Assembly: GCF_002847505.1 (NCBI RefSeq)
Contig: NZ_MXAV01000051.1
Span: 1 to 35,540 of the forward strand
DNA: 35,540 bases
Direction of reading: 5' to 3'
Source: Acidithiobacillus marinus
GTDB lineage: Bacteria; Pseudomonadota; Gammaproteobacteria; Acidithiobacillales; Acidithiobacillaceae
Shown here: piece by piece, positions 8,172 to 17,104 of the stretch
How positions within the stretch are numbered: position 1 is the first letter of the stretch
Layout: each line of letters starts with the position of its first letter
Notes under the pieces: model-generated
Seen by the model: the letters and a program-made list of their open reading frames with translations, nothing else
The model's database searches: none
What the model was told of the DNA's origin: nothing
Translations under genes and position numbers: made by a program

Positions 8172-9515
8172 TTATAGCACTCCATTCGGGTTTACATTCT
8201 GTACGGGGTTGGGTCCATTGTCTGTTCTCATGTTCTTAATCTGGCTTTCGTTCAGTTGCACAGCGGCTACTTCTGACTGGGCGATCTTGGTTTTCGCATT
8301 TTCGTAATTCTGCATGGCGTTCACCTGGTTCTGGAGCATCGCGATCTGTTTCATGAGCGATTTCTTTTTGTTGAGCAGGTCTGTTGTGGTTGCTGATGGG
8401 GTGGAACTACTGGACGAGCTGGATGATTTTGATGCATCCAGCTTGAGCGTTGTTTTTTCAACAGCTTGATAAAGTTTAATGATTTGAGCGCGGATGTCGG
8501 CAATCGCGATTTGTCCGGACAAAGCGGAAACATAAAGTGTTTGGGCTTGTGGTGGCAATTCTTGTGCGGCAGAAAATCCCGATGAATTAACGATATTTCT
8601 CGCTTGGGCGGGTAGGCATGCGCCGCTCCCGCTGTCCGCTGCTGCGGGCTTGTTCAGTGCTGAGGATGTGCAATTAGGGATCTGGGATGAGGGTGTCCCG
8701 CCCAGGATTTCATTCAGCGCATAGGCCACATGCGTTTGCATGTTTTTGTTCATGTCATAGACGGTGGTTTGCGGTGGCTTGACGACGACAGATGCTTGGC
8801 CATTCGAGTTGTCACCGACTTTTGTGTCCTGGAGCAATCCCATCAGACTTTCGATTCGCGTAGTGACATTCATATCGGTGTATTTTTTGAGGAATCCAAG
8901 GTTCCCGAAACTTTCCGGAAGATTGTTGCTGACAATGCTGCTGAGTGCGCTGCTGCTATTCACACAGTTTGTGTACGCCTGGGATGGACCTACGCCGTTC
9001 GCGATTTGTTGCTCAAAACACTCATTGTGCGCCTGGGCCATTTTGCGAGCGCCCATGTTGGCACCCATGGCTTTGGCCTGCTGCATCGAACACTGGCTCG
9101 CGAACTGTGAAAAGTTCAGATCCAGTGTTTTGTTTTCCATGTTCATTACTGAGGCCAATGTCGGATTAGAGTACGCTGTAGCCAGCAAGTAGTTTTCTAA
9201 AGCCGATTGTGTGCCGCCAATCAGAGTGTTCTTGAATTTATTGATGATGGCTTTGGGGTTGATAGATTTGATGAAAGCTTCGGGGTTGATGCCCGAGCAG
9301 CTCACGCCCAGGCTACCATTAAAACCGATGTTGGCCGTAGCCGAACTGCTGGGGGAATAAAGGGATCCTGACCCAATGGCCGCACCAAACTGCATCGTGT
9401 TTTCGCCATCGCCAGAGCTGTACAGCGCGGATGCTTGAGAAACACTGGTGGCAGTTAAAATCACTGCAGCAGCGAAGACGGGCCAAAGTATCTTTCTCTT
9501 CCGTTCTCTTCTCAT
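8172..9515 (-). CDS. Exported T4SS protein in the TraH position
   Basis: A 447-residue protein with a cleavable signal peptide (ILWPVFAAAVILTATSVSQASA). Several cysteines follow (VSCSG, ASQCSM, NECFE, TNCVN), along with predicted helical coiled-coil stretches near the C-terminus (LLNKKKSLMKQIAMLQNQV). It lies immediately before traG, where F-type operons carry traH, and its length is close to that of F TraH (about 458 residues). I could not match clear TraH motifs. It may instead belong to the ICE protein families found beside TraG in genomic-island T4SSs. The start overlaps the previous stop as ATGA. Export and T4SS membership are well supported; the exact family is not. Confidence 0.6.
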   Translation of the reverse strand: MRRERKRKILWPVFAAAVILTATSVSQASALYSSGDGENTMQFGAAIGSGSLYSPSSSATANIGFNGSLGVSCSGINPEAFIKSINPKAIINKFKNTLIGGTQSALENYLLATAYSNPTLASVMNMENKTLDLNFSQFASQCSMQQAKAMGANMGARKMAQAHNECFEQQIANGVGPSQAYTNCVNSSSALSSIVSNNLPESFGNLGFLKKYTDMNVTTRIESLMGLLQDTKVGDNSNGQASVVVKPPQTTVYDMNKNMQTHVAYALNEILGGTPSSQIPNCTSSALNKPAAADSGSGACLPAQARNIVNSSGFSAAQELPPQAQTLYVSALSGQIAIADIRAQIIKLYQAVEKTTLKLDASKSSSSSSSSTPSATTTDLLNKKKSLMKQIAMLQNQVNAMQNYENAKTKIAQSEVAAVQLNESQIKNMRTDNGPNPVQNVNPNGVL

Positions 9516-10354
9516 GGTTTATTCCTCAGACTCATATCACGCTTTCTTAGTGCGATGATCGCATCTTTGATCGTTTTCATATTCGCGGTTCCGTCAATGA
9601 CCATGCCGCGATGGTATTCGGTGTCTGTGATAACAAGTGACGGGACCTCTCTTATGCCCGCTAGTTCGGCTTCTTTTTTATTTTTCGGATTGACGTTGAA
9701 ATCAAACCAGCTGTTCGCTGCATAACGGATAGCTGCCTGAAGTGAACCCGCCCCCACCAAATCCTCTGACACGGTGATATTGGGATTTTCGGTCGCTATA
9801 GCCTGTATCACTTGTTCCTCAGCAGCGCACCCTGGGCACAGCTTCGGCGGTTCTCCCCACATTACAATTTTCATCCCATCGCCGTAATAGTTGGGAATTT
9901 TGGATTCCATGGCGAGTAACGGGGGAATTTTTGTTTTTTGTGCCATCAGCTTTTTTTCTTCTCTGGTGAGTGCTGCAGCGACTTCCGTGGCGTTCTCTTG
10001 CTGGCGGATGGCCTGCAAAGCCCAGGCTTTGATATGTTCTGGCGTGGGGTCTAAGAGGGCAGATGCCGCAGCTTTCGGGGGTTTCCCGTAATTTTTGTAA
10101 AAGGCTTTCTCGCGGCTCTCCAAGCTATTTTCTGGTGGCTTTTTGGGTTGTTTGATCTTTTTCTTTGCGGCCTTTTTAACCTCTTGTTTTTTGAGGCAGG
10201 CGATCATGTTGCCTGGGGTCAGGAATGATCCACATGCCGGGCCGATTGGCCCCGGCGTCAGAAAGGATCCCGCAATGGCGCTCTGCCCGAAAGCGGCACA
10301 AGAGATTGCGAGCACGACGCTTTGCCACTTATGCACGCGGAATCTCGTTCGCAT
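9512..10354 (-). CDS. Periplasmic thioredoxin-fold protein (TrbB/DsbC-like)
   Basis: An exported protein of about 280 residues. After a signal sequence (VVLAISCAAFGQSAIA) comes a short segment with the motif GSFLTPG twice. A lysine-rich linker and helices follow, then a thioredoxin-like domain with redox motif CPGCAAEEQ and a cis-proline loop REVPSLVI. Proteins of this type (TrbB, TraF, DsbC-like) form or shuffle disulfides in T4SS components, which fits the cysteine-rich neighbour downstream. The start is uncertain: ATG at 10354 gives a normal signal peptide, ATG at 10414 has a better ribosome site but overlaps the previous gene by 86 bases, and a GTG at 10336 is also possible. Its stop overlaps the next start (ATGA). 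Confidence 0.72.
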   Translation of the reverse strand: MRTRFRVHKWQSVVLAISCAAFGQSAIAGSFLTPGPIGPACGSFLTPGNMIACLKKQEVKKAAKKKIKQPKKPPENSLESREKAFYKNYGKPPKAAASALLDPTPEHIKAWALQAIRQQENATEVAAALTREEKKLMAQKTKIPPLLAMESKIPNYYGDGMKIVMWGEPPKLCPGCAAEEQVIQAIATENPNITVSEDLVGAGSLQAAIRYAANSWFDFNVNPKNKKEAELAGIREVPSLVITDTEYHRGMVIDGTANMKTIKDAIIALRKRDMSLRNKP

Positions 10355-10949
10355 CTGCATAATTTTTGGTAGCGCCACTGATGAATATGACTTGCGCCCC
10401 GGAGTCCGGTTCATTGTTGCCCCCTTGGGCGATGTCGAGGCCTTTGGGGTAGGTGATATGTTCTTTGGCCATCGCCACGGCCAGTTCTGCCATAGCCTCC
10501 AGAGATCCTCCGGAAACCTTTAATATCACTTGGGCTTCCGGGTGCTGGTTTTTGATTTTTACCGCCGTAGCCATGGCTTTCCCGGCATTGCTTTTTGTGG
10601 TGTAGATCAGGATTTTGGCAATATGTTGATCCTGGCCTGCGGATCTGCGGGGCATCATGCTGGGGTTTTGGGTGGCTACGGTTGATGAGGCTATTTTTTC
10701 GATTCTTAGAAAAGGATAAATCTTGCAGATGCTGGCTTTTGGATACACCACCCCCGTGATGGAAACCCGTCCATGGATATGCTTAGTCTGTCTCGGCAAG
10801 AGTTCATAATTGCCGTGATCTGACCGTAACAAATCGGCTTTGGCGCATGGTTCTCCATCGGTGATAGTGCCGTGGAATGTTTCGGAAAACGCCGACATTG
10901 AGAATGCGCAAAAAACAATGCCCATTGCGAGTAGAGCCCTTGTGTTCAT
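10329..10949 (-). CDS. Exported tra-operon protein, possibly TrbC/TraW-like
   Basis: A 206-residue protein with an N-terminal signal peptide (LLAMGIVFCAFSMSAFS). Two cysteines fall in the mature N-terminal half. The C-terminal half, with an alternating pattern (KILIYTTKSNAGKAM, AQVILKVSGGS, AQVIFISG), could be a thioredoxin-like alpha/beta fold. F-type TrbC and TraW proteins occupy this part of tra operons and have related folds, but their diagnostic motifs are not evident. Its start overlaps the previous stop as ATGA, so it belongs to the operon. Periplasmic location is likely; function is unassigned. Confidence 0.5.
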   Translation of the reverse strand: MNTRALLAMGIVFCAFSMSAFSETFHGTITDGEPCAKADLLRSDHGNYELLPRQTKHIHGRVSITGVVYPKASICKIYPFLRIEKIASSTVATQNPSMMPRRSAGQDQHIAKILIYTTKSNAGKAMATAVKIKNQHPEAQVILKVSGGSLEAMAELAVAMAKEHITYPKGLDIAQGGNNEPDSGAQVIFISGATKNYADANEIPRA

Positions 10950-12190
10950 CGCGCACCCACCGTTACGGCGTACCCCTGGGGTGCGCTAAAAGTAACAGTA
11001 TGGCGGGTATTGCTGACCTTCCCGACAATCCAACCGGATGCAAATCGATGGCCGAATGAAACCCAGTGCCCTGTGCTGATAGCGCCATTTTTGATGACGT
11101 AGGCATAGCTCTCACCGCCCCTCTTGAGGGTTCTGATGACCTCGTATGGCGGTGGCGTCTTTTGGGTGACTGTCGCTCGAATTCCTTGCGTTGTCGGCAA
11201 GGCTGGCTCCCCGATGTTTGCCGTCTTTTGCGGTTGTTGGGTGCCCGGGATAGCTAATCCGAACGCGGGGCGGTGATACTCCGGCATAGGAGTGTAAGGT
11301 GCTGATGGTGCGGAGTACCCTGGATTTGGGGCGCTGTAAGGTGATGCGCTTCCTGTGAGGCCGGGTCCGCTCGGCGGGGTGTCGCTCAGCGCGGAACTGG
11401 GAATAACCGGTTCTTTAGGGGCTCCACCCTGGTGAATTTGGCTATCTGCCCACCGCAAATAAGCACTCTCCCCGCCTCTCGGTGATGACGGCGGTGGCGT
11501 CTCCGATGCCTGCGCCACAGGATGGGATGTTTTTTGCTTTGGAATATGGATGATAGGGACCGTTGTGGAAGCTGTGTGAGCATGTGGTTGCATTTGTTGT
11601 TGTACGGACTGCGGGCTGAGGGACGCGGCGGCCTCAGTCGCGGGGTTCGTTGACGCGACTTTGCTTGCCGGTAATTCTTGGTTGGTAATTTTACCGGAGA
11701 GAACGTGTGGCTGCTCGGCTCTCACCTTGTTTATTTGCGCCTCTGCCGCGTGCTCATTTTTCATCTGCTCGTAACCAAAAGCAGCTATCCCCAGAATGAT
11801 GGCTGACGCCACAGAAAAAGCGATGATCTTCTTCTTTTTGGCGTTTGGGTTATGGCTCGCATACTTGCTTGGTGGCGATACCTGGACGTCGAAATCATCC
11901 GTGTCGTCGTCAAGGTCCGCAGAGGTCGAGGGCGCCTCGTCGTAGGACCCTGCATCCGCCAATTCGTCAGATGGCGGAACGGATGTGGTTATTGCCATAT
12001 CCCCTTCATCGTCTGCACTCTGCGAAGCTTCCTCGTTATGGCCGCTGGAAATATCAGGATGGCTTTCTTGTGCGCCCTGTTCATCCAGCGCTTCGTCGAT
12101 AAGCGGATCATTGACAGTCGGCTCTTTCCGGTCCTTATTTTGGTGCCCAAGACCTTTGTTGCCTAACATATCCAGAAGTTTCTTGTTCAT
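10946..12190 (-). CDS. Bitopic membrane protein with PilP/GspC-like C-terminal domain
   Basis: A 414-residue protein. Residues 1-118 are acidic and probably disordered in the cytoplasm. One membrane helix spans about residues 121-140 (IIAFSVASAIILGIAAFGY), followed by a Pro/Ser/Thr-rich periplasmic linker. The last 70 residues form a compact domain with the pattern VIRTLKRGGESYAYV, then GWIVGKV and a closing beta strand. The same spacing occurs in the PilP-like protein at 20372-21229 (SALIRIG, then YRVGKV). This topology resembles GspC/PilP inner-membrane links to a secretin. It sits after traC, where F has trbI/traW. The start has GAGGG upstream, 15 bases after the traC stop. The domain match is made by eye and is tentative. 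Confidence 0.55.
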   Translation of the reverse strand: MNKKLLDMLGNKGLGHQNKDRKEPTVNDPLIDEALDEQGAQESHPDISSGHNEEASQSADDEGDMAITTSVPPSDELADAGSYDEAPSTSADLDDDTDDFDVQVSPPSKYASHNPNAKKKKIIAFSVASAIILGIAAFGYEQMKNEHAAEAQINKVRAEQPHVLSGKITNQELPASKVASTNPATEAAASLSPQSVQQQMQPHAHTASTTVPIIHIPKQKTSHPVAQASETPPPSSPRGGESAYLRWADSQIHQGGAPKEPVIPSSALSDTPPSGPGLTGSASPYSAPNPGYSAPSAPYTPMPEYHRPAFGLAIPGTQQPQKTANIGEPALPTTQGIRATVTQKTPPPYEVIRTLKRGGESYAYVIKNGAISTGHWVSFGHRFASGWIVGKVSNTRHTVTFSAPQGYAVTVGAR

Positions 12191-12205
12191 TAAATACCCT
12201 CTTTG

Positions 12206-14782
12206 TTAAGCTGCTTTAATGCCATAAGGATACTCTCTTACGAAGCGTTTCAGCGCGCTCATGTTGTCATTGTTCTCTTCGAGAAGTAATTTATTATAAA
12301 TCGCAGTGTCCGTTGGCTCTGTCGAAGATAGCGCATAGGAAAGCGGGTCTGGAACCACGCGACCAACTGTGGATGGCATGCCTTCCATGCTGACATAAAA
12401 TTCACCATAATACCGCTTCCTTAGCTGCAGTGAGCGGATTAGCGCGAGGTCGTTTTTACTCACAGGAATATAGTTGCCGAGTTTTTCCATCTCGCTTTCA
12501 CTTTGCGGCAAGACAAACTTGGTAGCGGTGTTTGCGAGGATGACCTGCCCGACCGGGGAATCGTAATCAGCCATTCGTTGACTGATAGCAAAAGCCTGGC
12601 CGCCTAAAGATCGGTACGCCCGGAATGATGTATCAAGGAAGTCGGCGGAGTAACCATCTTTAAGCAGACTCCAGATTTCATCAATGCCAATCAGTTTCTT
12701 GACGCCAACCAGCTTTGGGTCGTACATGATGTCGTTGATAAAATGGAACAAGGACAAGACTACAAATCCTTGGCACTGCATCCCTGAAAGTTTGGCGAGA
12801 TTGAAAAATATGAAGCGGTCGTCATCTTTGATTTCTCTCGGTGAATCTACGAGCTTAGAAAACTGCCCCGTTTCGTAAGCCCGCATCTTTTGGGCTAGTA
12901 ACTCGCCCTTTTGGCCTTTTGTGCGTAAAACAGTCAGGATATCTTTGAGAAGCGTCTCACGAATAATCGTGTCGGTTGCTTCATCGTAGTTTTCTTGCGA
13001 AGCCTGTAAAGCCGATGAGGACAGGAGCTCTTCATCGATTTTATCTACTTCATTGGTGTTTTTTCCTTGGGTGATTGCTTGTATGAGTGCCGTTGTCCAA
13101 AACGCCTGGTTCGCTTTTGTGGGTTTTCCTCCAAAAGGATTGATACTTACAGGGTTGTCGAGATCGATTTCGACATACTTCCCCAGTAGATTGGCAAGTT
13201 TCTTGTAGTCCGGCTTGATGCTGATGAGCGTTGCGCGCACGTTATTTAGCCGCCACATCTGTTTGATGTAGTCATGCACAAAAAACGATTTCCCTGAGCC
13301 TGATCCACCAGCTATCAAGAAATGGGGATTAGATTCTGCCAACGCTGGATTGATAAACAGGGGATTTCCCCACCGGCTGGCATACATGACTGGCGGCATG
13401 GATTCGATGTCGCTGTCACTGAGCGCGTCGTTCTTGTCGAAGAGGTTTTTGGTGATGCCTTCCCAGGCTCCGCCGAGTGGCAAAATGTCCGCAAGATCCG
13501 TGGATAATAAGCGCCTATGCCGCGCCAACCAGAAGTTGATTTTTTTATCCTGGGCCAGCGGGTATGAATGCAGAATGGTATTAGCCCCAATCGTCGTTTC
13601 GACGTTGGCCTCCATGTTCCTGGCTCTTAAGAAACCGCAAACACGGTCTGCCATGTCGTCTGCTTCGTCTTCCGTGGTCCCTTGGACGATGACCCCATAC
13701 ATGACGGAGAGCATTTTTTCGCCACGATAAGCGCGTGTTTGCGCCAACTGCATGGATTCCTCGGCCTCTTGCGACTCGATTTTGTTGAAGGCGGTCTGCA
13801 TCCGGCTGCCGATAAATGATTGCACTTTCAGGCCAGCGACCGCGAGCGCCTGGTTGGGGACGTGGATGTTGGCAACGATCATGATGTCACCAAATTCGCT
13901 CACCAGCTCAGAAACCATCCCGCTATAATAGGCCGATGGCTGTGTCGTCATGGTGATCATGCGAAAATAGGTGTTGCCGGTTTTGATGCCGCCGTCGCTG
14001 ATGCCTATGGGGCCTAGTGATGCCACGGTATCGCCTAGAACATCGCCCTGCCGATATACAGGCGCTCTTGATCTCCGGTCCCGATCAGGGAAAAACATTT
14101 TCTGGATAACCGCCAGCAATTCGTTCGCATCTGCTCGCAGATATGCCAGACCGACCGCCGTTATTTGTCGCTCGATCGTTCTGCAGGTGCGGTTAAACGC
14201 CCTGATTTTGTCGGAAAGCCTTTTATCGATCTTCTTTTCAATATGCTTCAGGGAGACGGCCCCGATGAGAGAGTCAAGCAGTTTGAGGCTGCCGGCCCAT
14301 TTATAAGGCTCGGTTCTCAAGGTGATCACAATATCCTGATCTACCGGTTTGAAGTTGATATCCGGGCTATCTGGGAAAAAGCCATCTTTACGCGCGTCCA
14401 GCCATCTTTGGGCGGTTTCTTCCGCAAAAAGTTTCGCCGCCTCGTTTTTGCCAGCGGTATTGAGATAGGCGTCAATATATTTGGCGATATTGCTGGTACG
14501 CATAGGGATGATCTGCGCGGCGAATCCGCTGGGGATGGCCGCCAGGACTTTGGATACGGCGGCCGAAACCAGCGCGTCGCCATTGGCCATGGTTTCGACC
14601 GGAGGAACCCCTATTTTCCAGATGATTCCGAAAGACCCATCTTCCATGATCTGAATTTGGCCCGCCTTGCCAAAACTTATTGGTACAAAATACGGCGGAA
14701 TATACTCTTTGACCTTGGGACCCGGATCGAGATCATCCTCAATCTGATCATATCGGGCCTGGTTAAAAATTCTTTGCCCCAT
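12206..14782 (-). CDS. traC: TraC/VirB4 T4SS assembly ATPase
   Basis: An 858-residue ATPase that powers T4SS assembly at the inner membrane. The N-terminal half fits the TraC/VirB4 N domain. Walker A GGSGSGKSFF is near residue 495, Walker B KKLIGIDEIWSLL near residue 700, and the motif GGQAFAISQRMADY follows. F TraC is 875 residues, so this is full length. It follows the lipoprotein gene traV, as in F. The start has GGAG 7 bases before the second of two adjacent ATGs and overlaps the traV stop. The first ATG, at 14785, is equally possible. The longer frame to 14857 lies inside traV and is rejected. Confidence 0.9.
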   Translation of the reverse strand: MGQRIFNQARYDQIEDDLDPGPKVKEYIPPYFVPISFGKAGQIQIMEDGSFGIIWKIGVPPVETMANGDALVSAAVSKVLAAIPSGFAAQIIPMRTSNIAKYIDAYLNTAGKNEAAKLFAEETAQRWLDARKDGFFPDSPDINFKPVDQDIVITLRTEPYKWAGSLKLLDSLIGAVSLKHIEKKIDKRLSDKIRAFNRTCRTIERQITAVGLAYLRADANELLAVIQKMFFPDRDRRSRAPVYRQGDVLGDTVASLGPIGISDGGIKTGNTYFRMITMTTQPSAYYSGMVSELVSEFGDIMIVANIHVPNQALAVAGLKVQSFIGSRMQTAFNKIESQEAEESMQLAQTRAYRGEKMLSVMYGVIVQGTTEDEADDMADRVCGFLRARNMEANVETTIGANTILHSYPLAQDKKINFWLARHRRLLSTDLADILPLGGAWEGITKNLFDKNDALSDSDIESMPPVMYASRWGNPLFINPALAESNPHFLIAGGSGSGKSFFVHDYIKQMWRLNNVRATLISIKPDYKKLANLLGKYVEIDLDNPVSINPFGGKPTKANQAFWTTALIQAITQGKNTNEVDKIDEELLSSSALQASQENYDEATDTIIRETLLKDILTVLRTKGQKGELLAQKMRAYETGQFSKLVDSPREIKDDDRFIFFNLAKLSGMQCQGFVVLSLFHFINDIMYDPKLVGVKKLIGIDEIWSLLKDGYSADFLDTSFRAYRSLGGQAFAISQRMADYDSPVGQVILANTATKFVLPQSESEMEKLGNYIPVSKNDLALIRSLQLRKRYYGEFYVSMEGMPSTVGRVVPDPLSYALSSTEPTDTAIYNKLLLEENNDNMSALKRFVREYPYGIKAA

Positions 14783-15177
14783 CATTTTTCTCCCGATATG
14801 CTGGTTTGCGACTGGTTCACGTTCGGTATGGCCTGAATGCCTCCCGATGTTTTCCACTGGAATCCACTGATAGGGATACCAACCCAGGTGCCCATGTGCA
14901 GGGTGTCATTCGCATCTACCCATGGATAAACATAGGCCATCGCAATTTTTGGGGCTTCGACGATGCCTATCCCGGGAGGAGGGGTGTAAAGCGGGTGTTG
15001 GAATGCGGCAGATTTTGCCAGTTGCTTGACCACATTTGACCCGCCACCTTGCGCTTCATGGTAGGCGCGTTGCATAGACATGGTTTTCACAACCACATGG
15101 CCCGGTGTGGCGCATCCGGCCAGGAGCGATGCGGCCGCTACAAATCCCATGAGCTTCCACATATTCTTGATAGCCAT
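14782..15177 (-). CDS. traV: TraV outer-membrane lipoprotein of the T4SS core
   Basis: A 131-residue protein with a lipoprotein signal peptide and lipobox LLAGC (Cys at residue 22). The C-terminal segment APKIAMAYVYPWVDANDTLH matches the conserved TraV pattern of a proline, a hydrophobic strand with a Trp or Pro-Trp, and Asp-Ala-Asp before a Leu-His. TraV is the VirB7-type lipoprotein that joins TraK and TraB in the outer-membrane core complex. It sits between traB and traC as in F. It is somewhat shorter than F TraV (about 171 residues). Its stop overlaps the traC start by one base. Confidence 0.8.
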   Translation of the reverse strand: MAIKNMWKLMGFVAAASLLAGCATPGHVVVKTMSMQRAYHEAQGGGSNVVKQLAKSAAFQHPLYTPPPGIGIVEAPKIAMAYVYPWVDANDTLHMGTWVGIPISGFQWKTSGGIQAIPNVNQSQTSISGEK

Positions 15178-15181
15178 GTCT

Positions 15182-16387
15182 TTATCCTTTCTTGAAATTG
15201 CGTGTCAACATGGATCCCGACTCCGGTAACGGGATCGTGTCTGTAATAACCACGGTAAGCGGGGTGTTTGCACCTACCTGTATCGACGGTGCATAAAGGG
15301 AGAAATACTGCTGCAGGGCTTTAGTGCCTGCCTGTGCTCCACCTTGAGCAACACCAGCCAATGCCGCCGTGTATGGATTTCCGGTCAAAATGGAGGCGCC
15401 ACCGCCGCCGTTACTGGAATAGGTGGTAGTGTACTGACTTTGATTCACTGTTCCTGCAGCTCCGGAGAGTGCCCCGAGTATGGATTGGCCTACAACCTCG
15501 TTGCCCAGGTTTTCATGGACAACGCCCTTCACTCCTTCGATGCCGTCCTGGCCGACTACCCATCCACCAATCGCCCAATTCTCCGTTCTACCGTCGGGCA
15601 TATTGCAGCTGAGTTTCGTCGGTTTGAACTCGACTCTGGAGGCCGAAAAATCGGGGTATGCCTCTGCTTGCACAAAACAGTTTTTCACATCTGAAGAAAA
15701 CCCATTGGCGGCATGGTAAGTCCCGTTCAAATTGATCAGGGTAAGGTTGTTATCAGACCCGCCTTGCGTATTCGCTGACGCGACAACGCCATTCAAGAGA
15801 CTTCCGCGTATAAAGCCATCAGAGGCAATGACTGGAGATTTTTTTTCAACCCGTTTGTCTGCTGTGTTCTTCAATGGAACCCCGCCGTTCATGGCCTGTC
15901 CCGGGGTTTCCGTGAATCGAGAACTGCCAGCAGCGCCAGGATTGCCGTTCATGCTGTGGTAAGTAATTTTCCGGCTGTGATTGCGCTCATTCTCTTTCTG
16001 TTCAACGATTTCTTGTTGGAGCGCTGACTGCTGGCTCTGCATGGAGCGGATGAGCTGGTTCGTTTCTTGAGAGCTTTTCAGCTGTTCTTTCTGTATGGCA
16101 GTAATTTTCTGATTTTGCTTTTTTTCAATCTGATCGAAATTATTTTTAATTTCGTTCGAGATACGCTGCTGATACAGGGGTCCAAACTGCCCTTCTCCCA
16201 AGCCGCCCATCTGCAGATTGTTCTGGTCATGCGGTTTAATGGTCCTTTGTACGGGGCGACTTTGTGGGCCTGGTGTAGAAAAAATAACGGCTATGATAAT
16301 CGTCACGAGGACAACGGCTATCGCGCCGCCTATCCATTTCAGGGTTTCTTTCTTATCTTTTTGATTGCCGCCGGCGTTAGCACCCAT
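15182..16387 (-). CDS. traB: TraB (VirB10-like) envelope-spanning T4SS protein
   Basis: A 401-residue protein with an N-terminal membrane helix (WIGGAIAVVLVTIIIAVIF). A periplasmic coiled coil rich in Gln, Glu and Lys spans about residues 75-140. The C-terminal VirB10/TrbI beta-barrel domain begins near GFIRGSLLNGVVAS and includes CNMPDGRTENWAIGGWV and ends near LTVVITDTIPLPESG. TraB links the inner and outer membranes and signals ATP energy to the channel. It is shorter than F TraB (475 residues) but the order traK-traB-traV is kept. It starts 3 bases after the traK stop. Confidence 0.88.
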   Translation of the reverse strand: MGANAGGNQKDKKETLKWIGGAIAVVLVTIIIAVIFSTPGPQSRPVQRTIKPHDQNNLQMGGLGEGQFGPLYQQRISNEIKNNFDQIEKKQNQKITAIQKEQLKSSQETNQLIRSMQSQQSALQQEIVEQKENERNHSRKITYHSMNGNPGAAGSSRFTETPGQAMNGGVPLKNTADKRVEKKSPVIASDGFIRGSLLNGVVASANTQGGSDNNLTLINLNGTYHAANGFSSDVKNCFVQAEAYPDFSASRVEFKPTKLSCNMPDGRTENWAIGGWVVGQDGIEGVKGVVHENLGNEVVGQSILGALSGAAGTVNQSQYTTTYSSNGGGGASILTGNPYTAALAGVAQGGAQAGTKALQQYFSLYAPSIQVGANTPLTVVITDTIPLPESGSMLTRNFKKG

Positions 16388-16390
16388 CCA

Positions 16391-17104
16391 TCACCTCGTA
16401 AAAATCATATACATGGTTGCTTTCTGCCCTTGGCTGAGTGTCCACTGGTTTGTGCTGACCATGCGGAGCTTACCTGCGCCGGGTATGTGTACGGTGAAAG
16501 TAACCGGATTGAACCGAACTTTTGGTTGCAACGAATCCTTTTCCCATGTCGCAATGATGCCCGTCATTTCCGGGCTGCTCACGATGGCTTTGGCGACAAT
16601 CTTGTAAGGGGGTGCATCCATAATGATAGTGTTGACGCGCTTGGCGGAGAAGCCCGGCATCACATTCCCACGGATCAACGCCCGCATGAATGTTTCTGGC
16701 GTTGTTTTTGCGGCCGCGTTTAACTCATTGTGGAAGCTGGTAGTGGCATTTCGCACTTTCACCATTGGGGTGTAAGGCAATTTACGGCTTATATCGGCCA
16801 TGTAAATAGTGCCATTTTCGCCGCGAATGAAAAGTCTTTGCGAGGGATTTTTGCTCAAGGCGCGGATGCTCAGAATGTTTTTGGTGCCTGGAACCGGTGA
16901 GACATCAATGCGGTCTGGCGCCTCATCCCACCAGGTCGCAATGGCGTCCGGCATCACCAGTTCCGTGAGATCGTGCCTACGCACGGGGACCGGGATGTAT
17001 GACTTTCCTGTCCAGGTAACCGTTTGCGCTGCGGCCACGGGGCCAAGCGCCAAGGCAGACGAGAGAATGACTGCGGATAGGCCAATATGGAGGTATTTTT
17101 TCAT
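16391..17104 (-). CDS. traK: TraK (VirB9-like/secretin-like) T4SS core protein
   Basis: A 237-residue exported protein with signal peptide LSAVILSSALALGPVAAAQ. TraK is the VirB9-like periplasmic component that binds TraV and TraB in the outer-membrane core. The beta-rich mature part (DRIDVSPVPGTKNILSIRAL, RLFIRGENGTIYMADI) and the size (F TraK is 242 residues) agree with this. Position between traE and traB is diagnostic. Its start overlaps the traE stop as ATGA. Confidence 0.85.
   Translation of the reverse strand: MKKYLHIGLSAVILSSALALGPVAAAQTVTWTGKSYIPVPVRRHDLTELVMPDAIATWWDEAPDRIDVSPVPGTKNILSIRALSKNPSQRLFIRGENGTIYMADISRKLPYTPMVKVRNATTSFHNELNAAAKTTPETFMRALIRGNVMPGFSAKRVNTIIMDAPPYKIVAKAIVSSPEMTGIIATWEKDSLQPKVRFNPVTFTVHIPGAGKLRMVSTNQWTLSQGQKATMYMIFTR

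Noticed and set aside
12206-14782. TraU/DotO-type (I-type T4SS) identity for the large ATPase, suggested by the IncI-like pilus
   Set aside because: The neighbours traV, traB, traK, traE and traL are F-type and the length fits TraC.
14165-14836. Plus-strand 223-residue frame opposite traC
   Set aside because: A shadow of the traC N-terminal region; no recognisable protein features.
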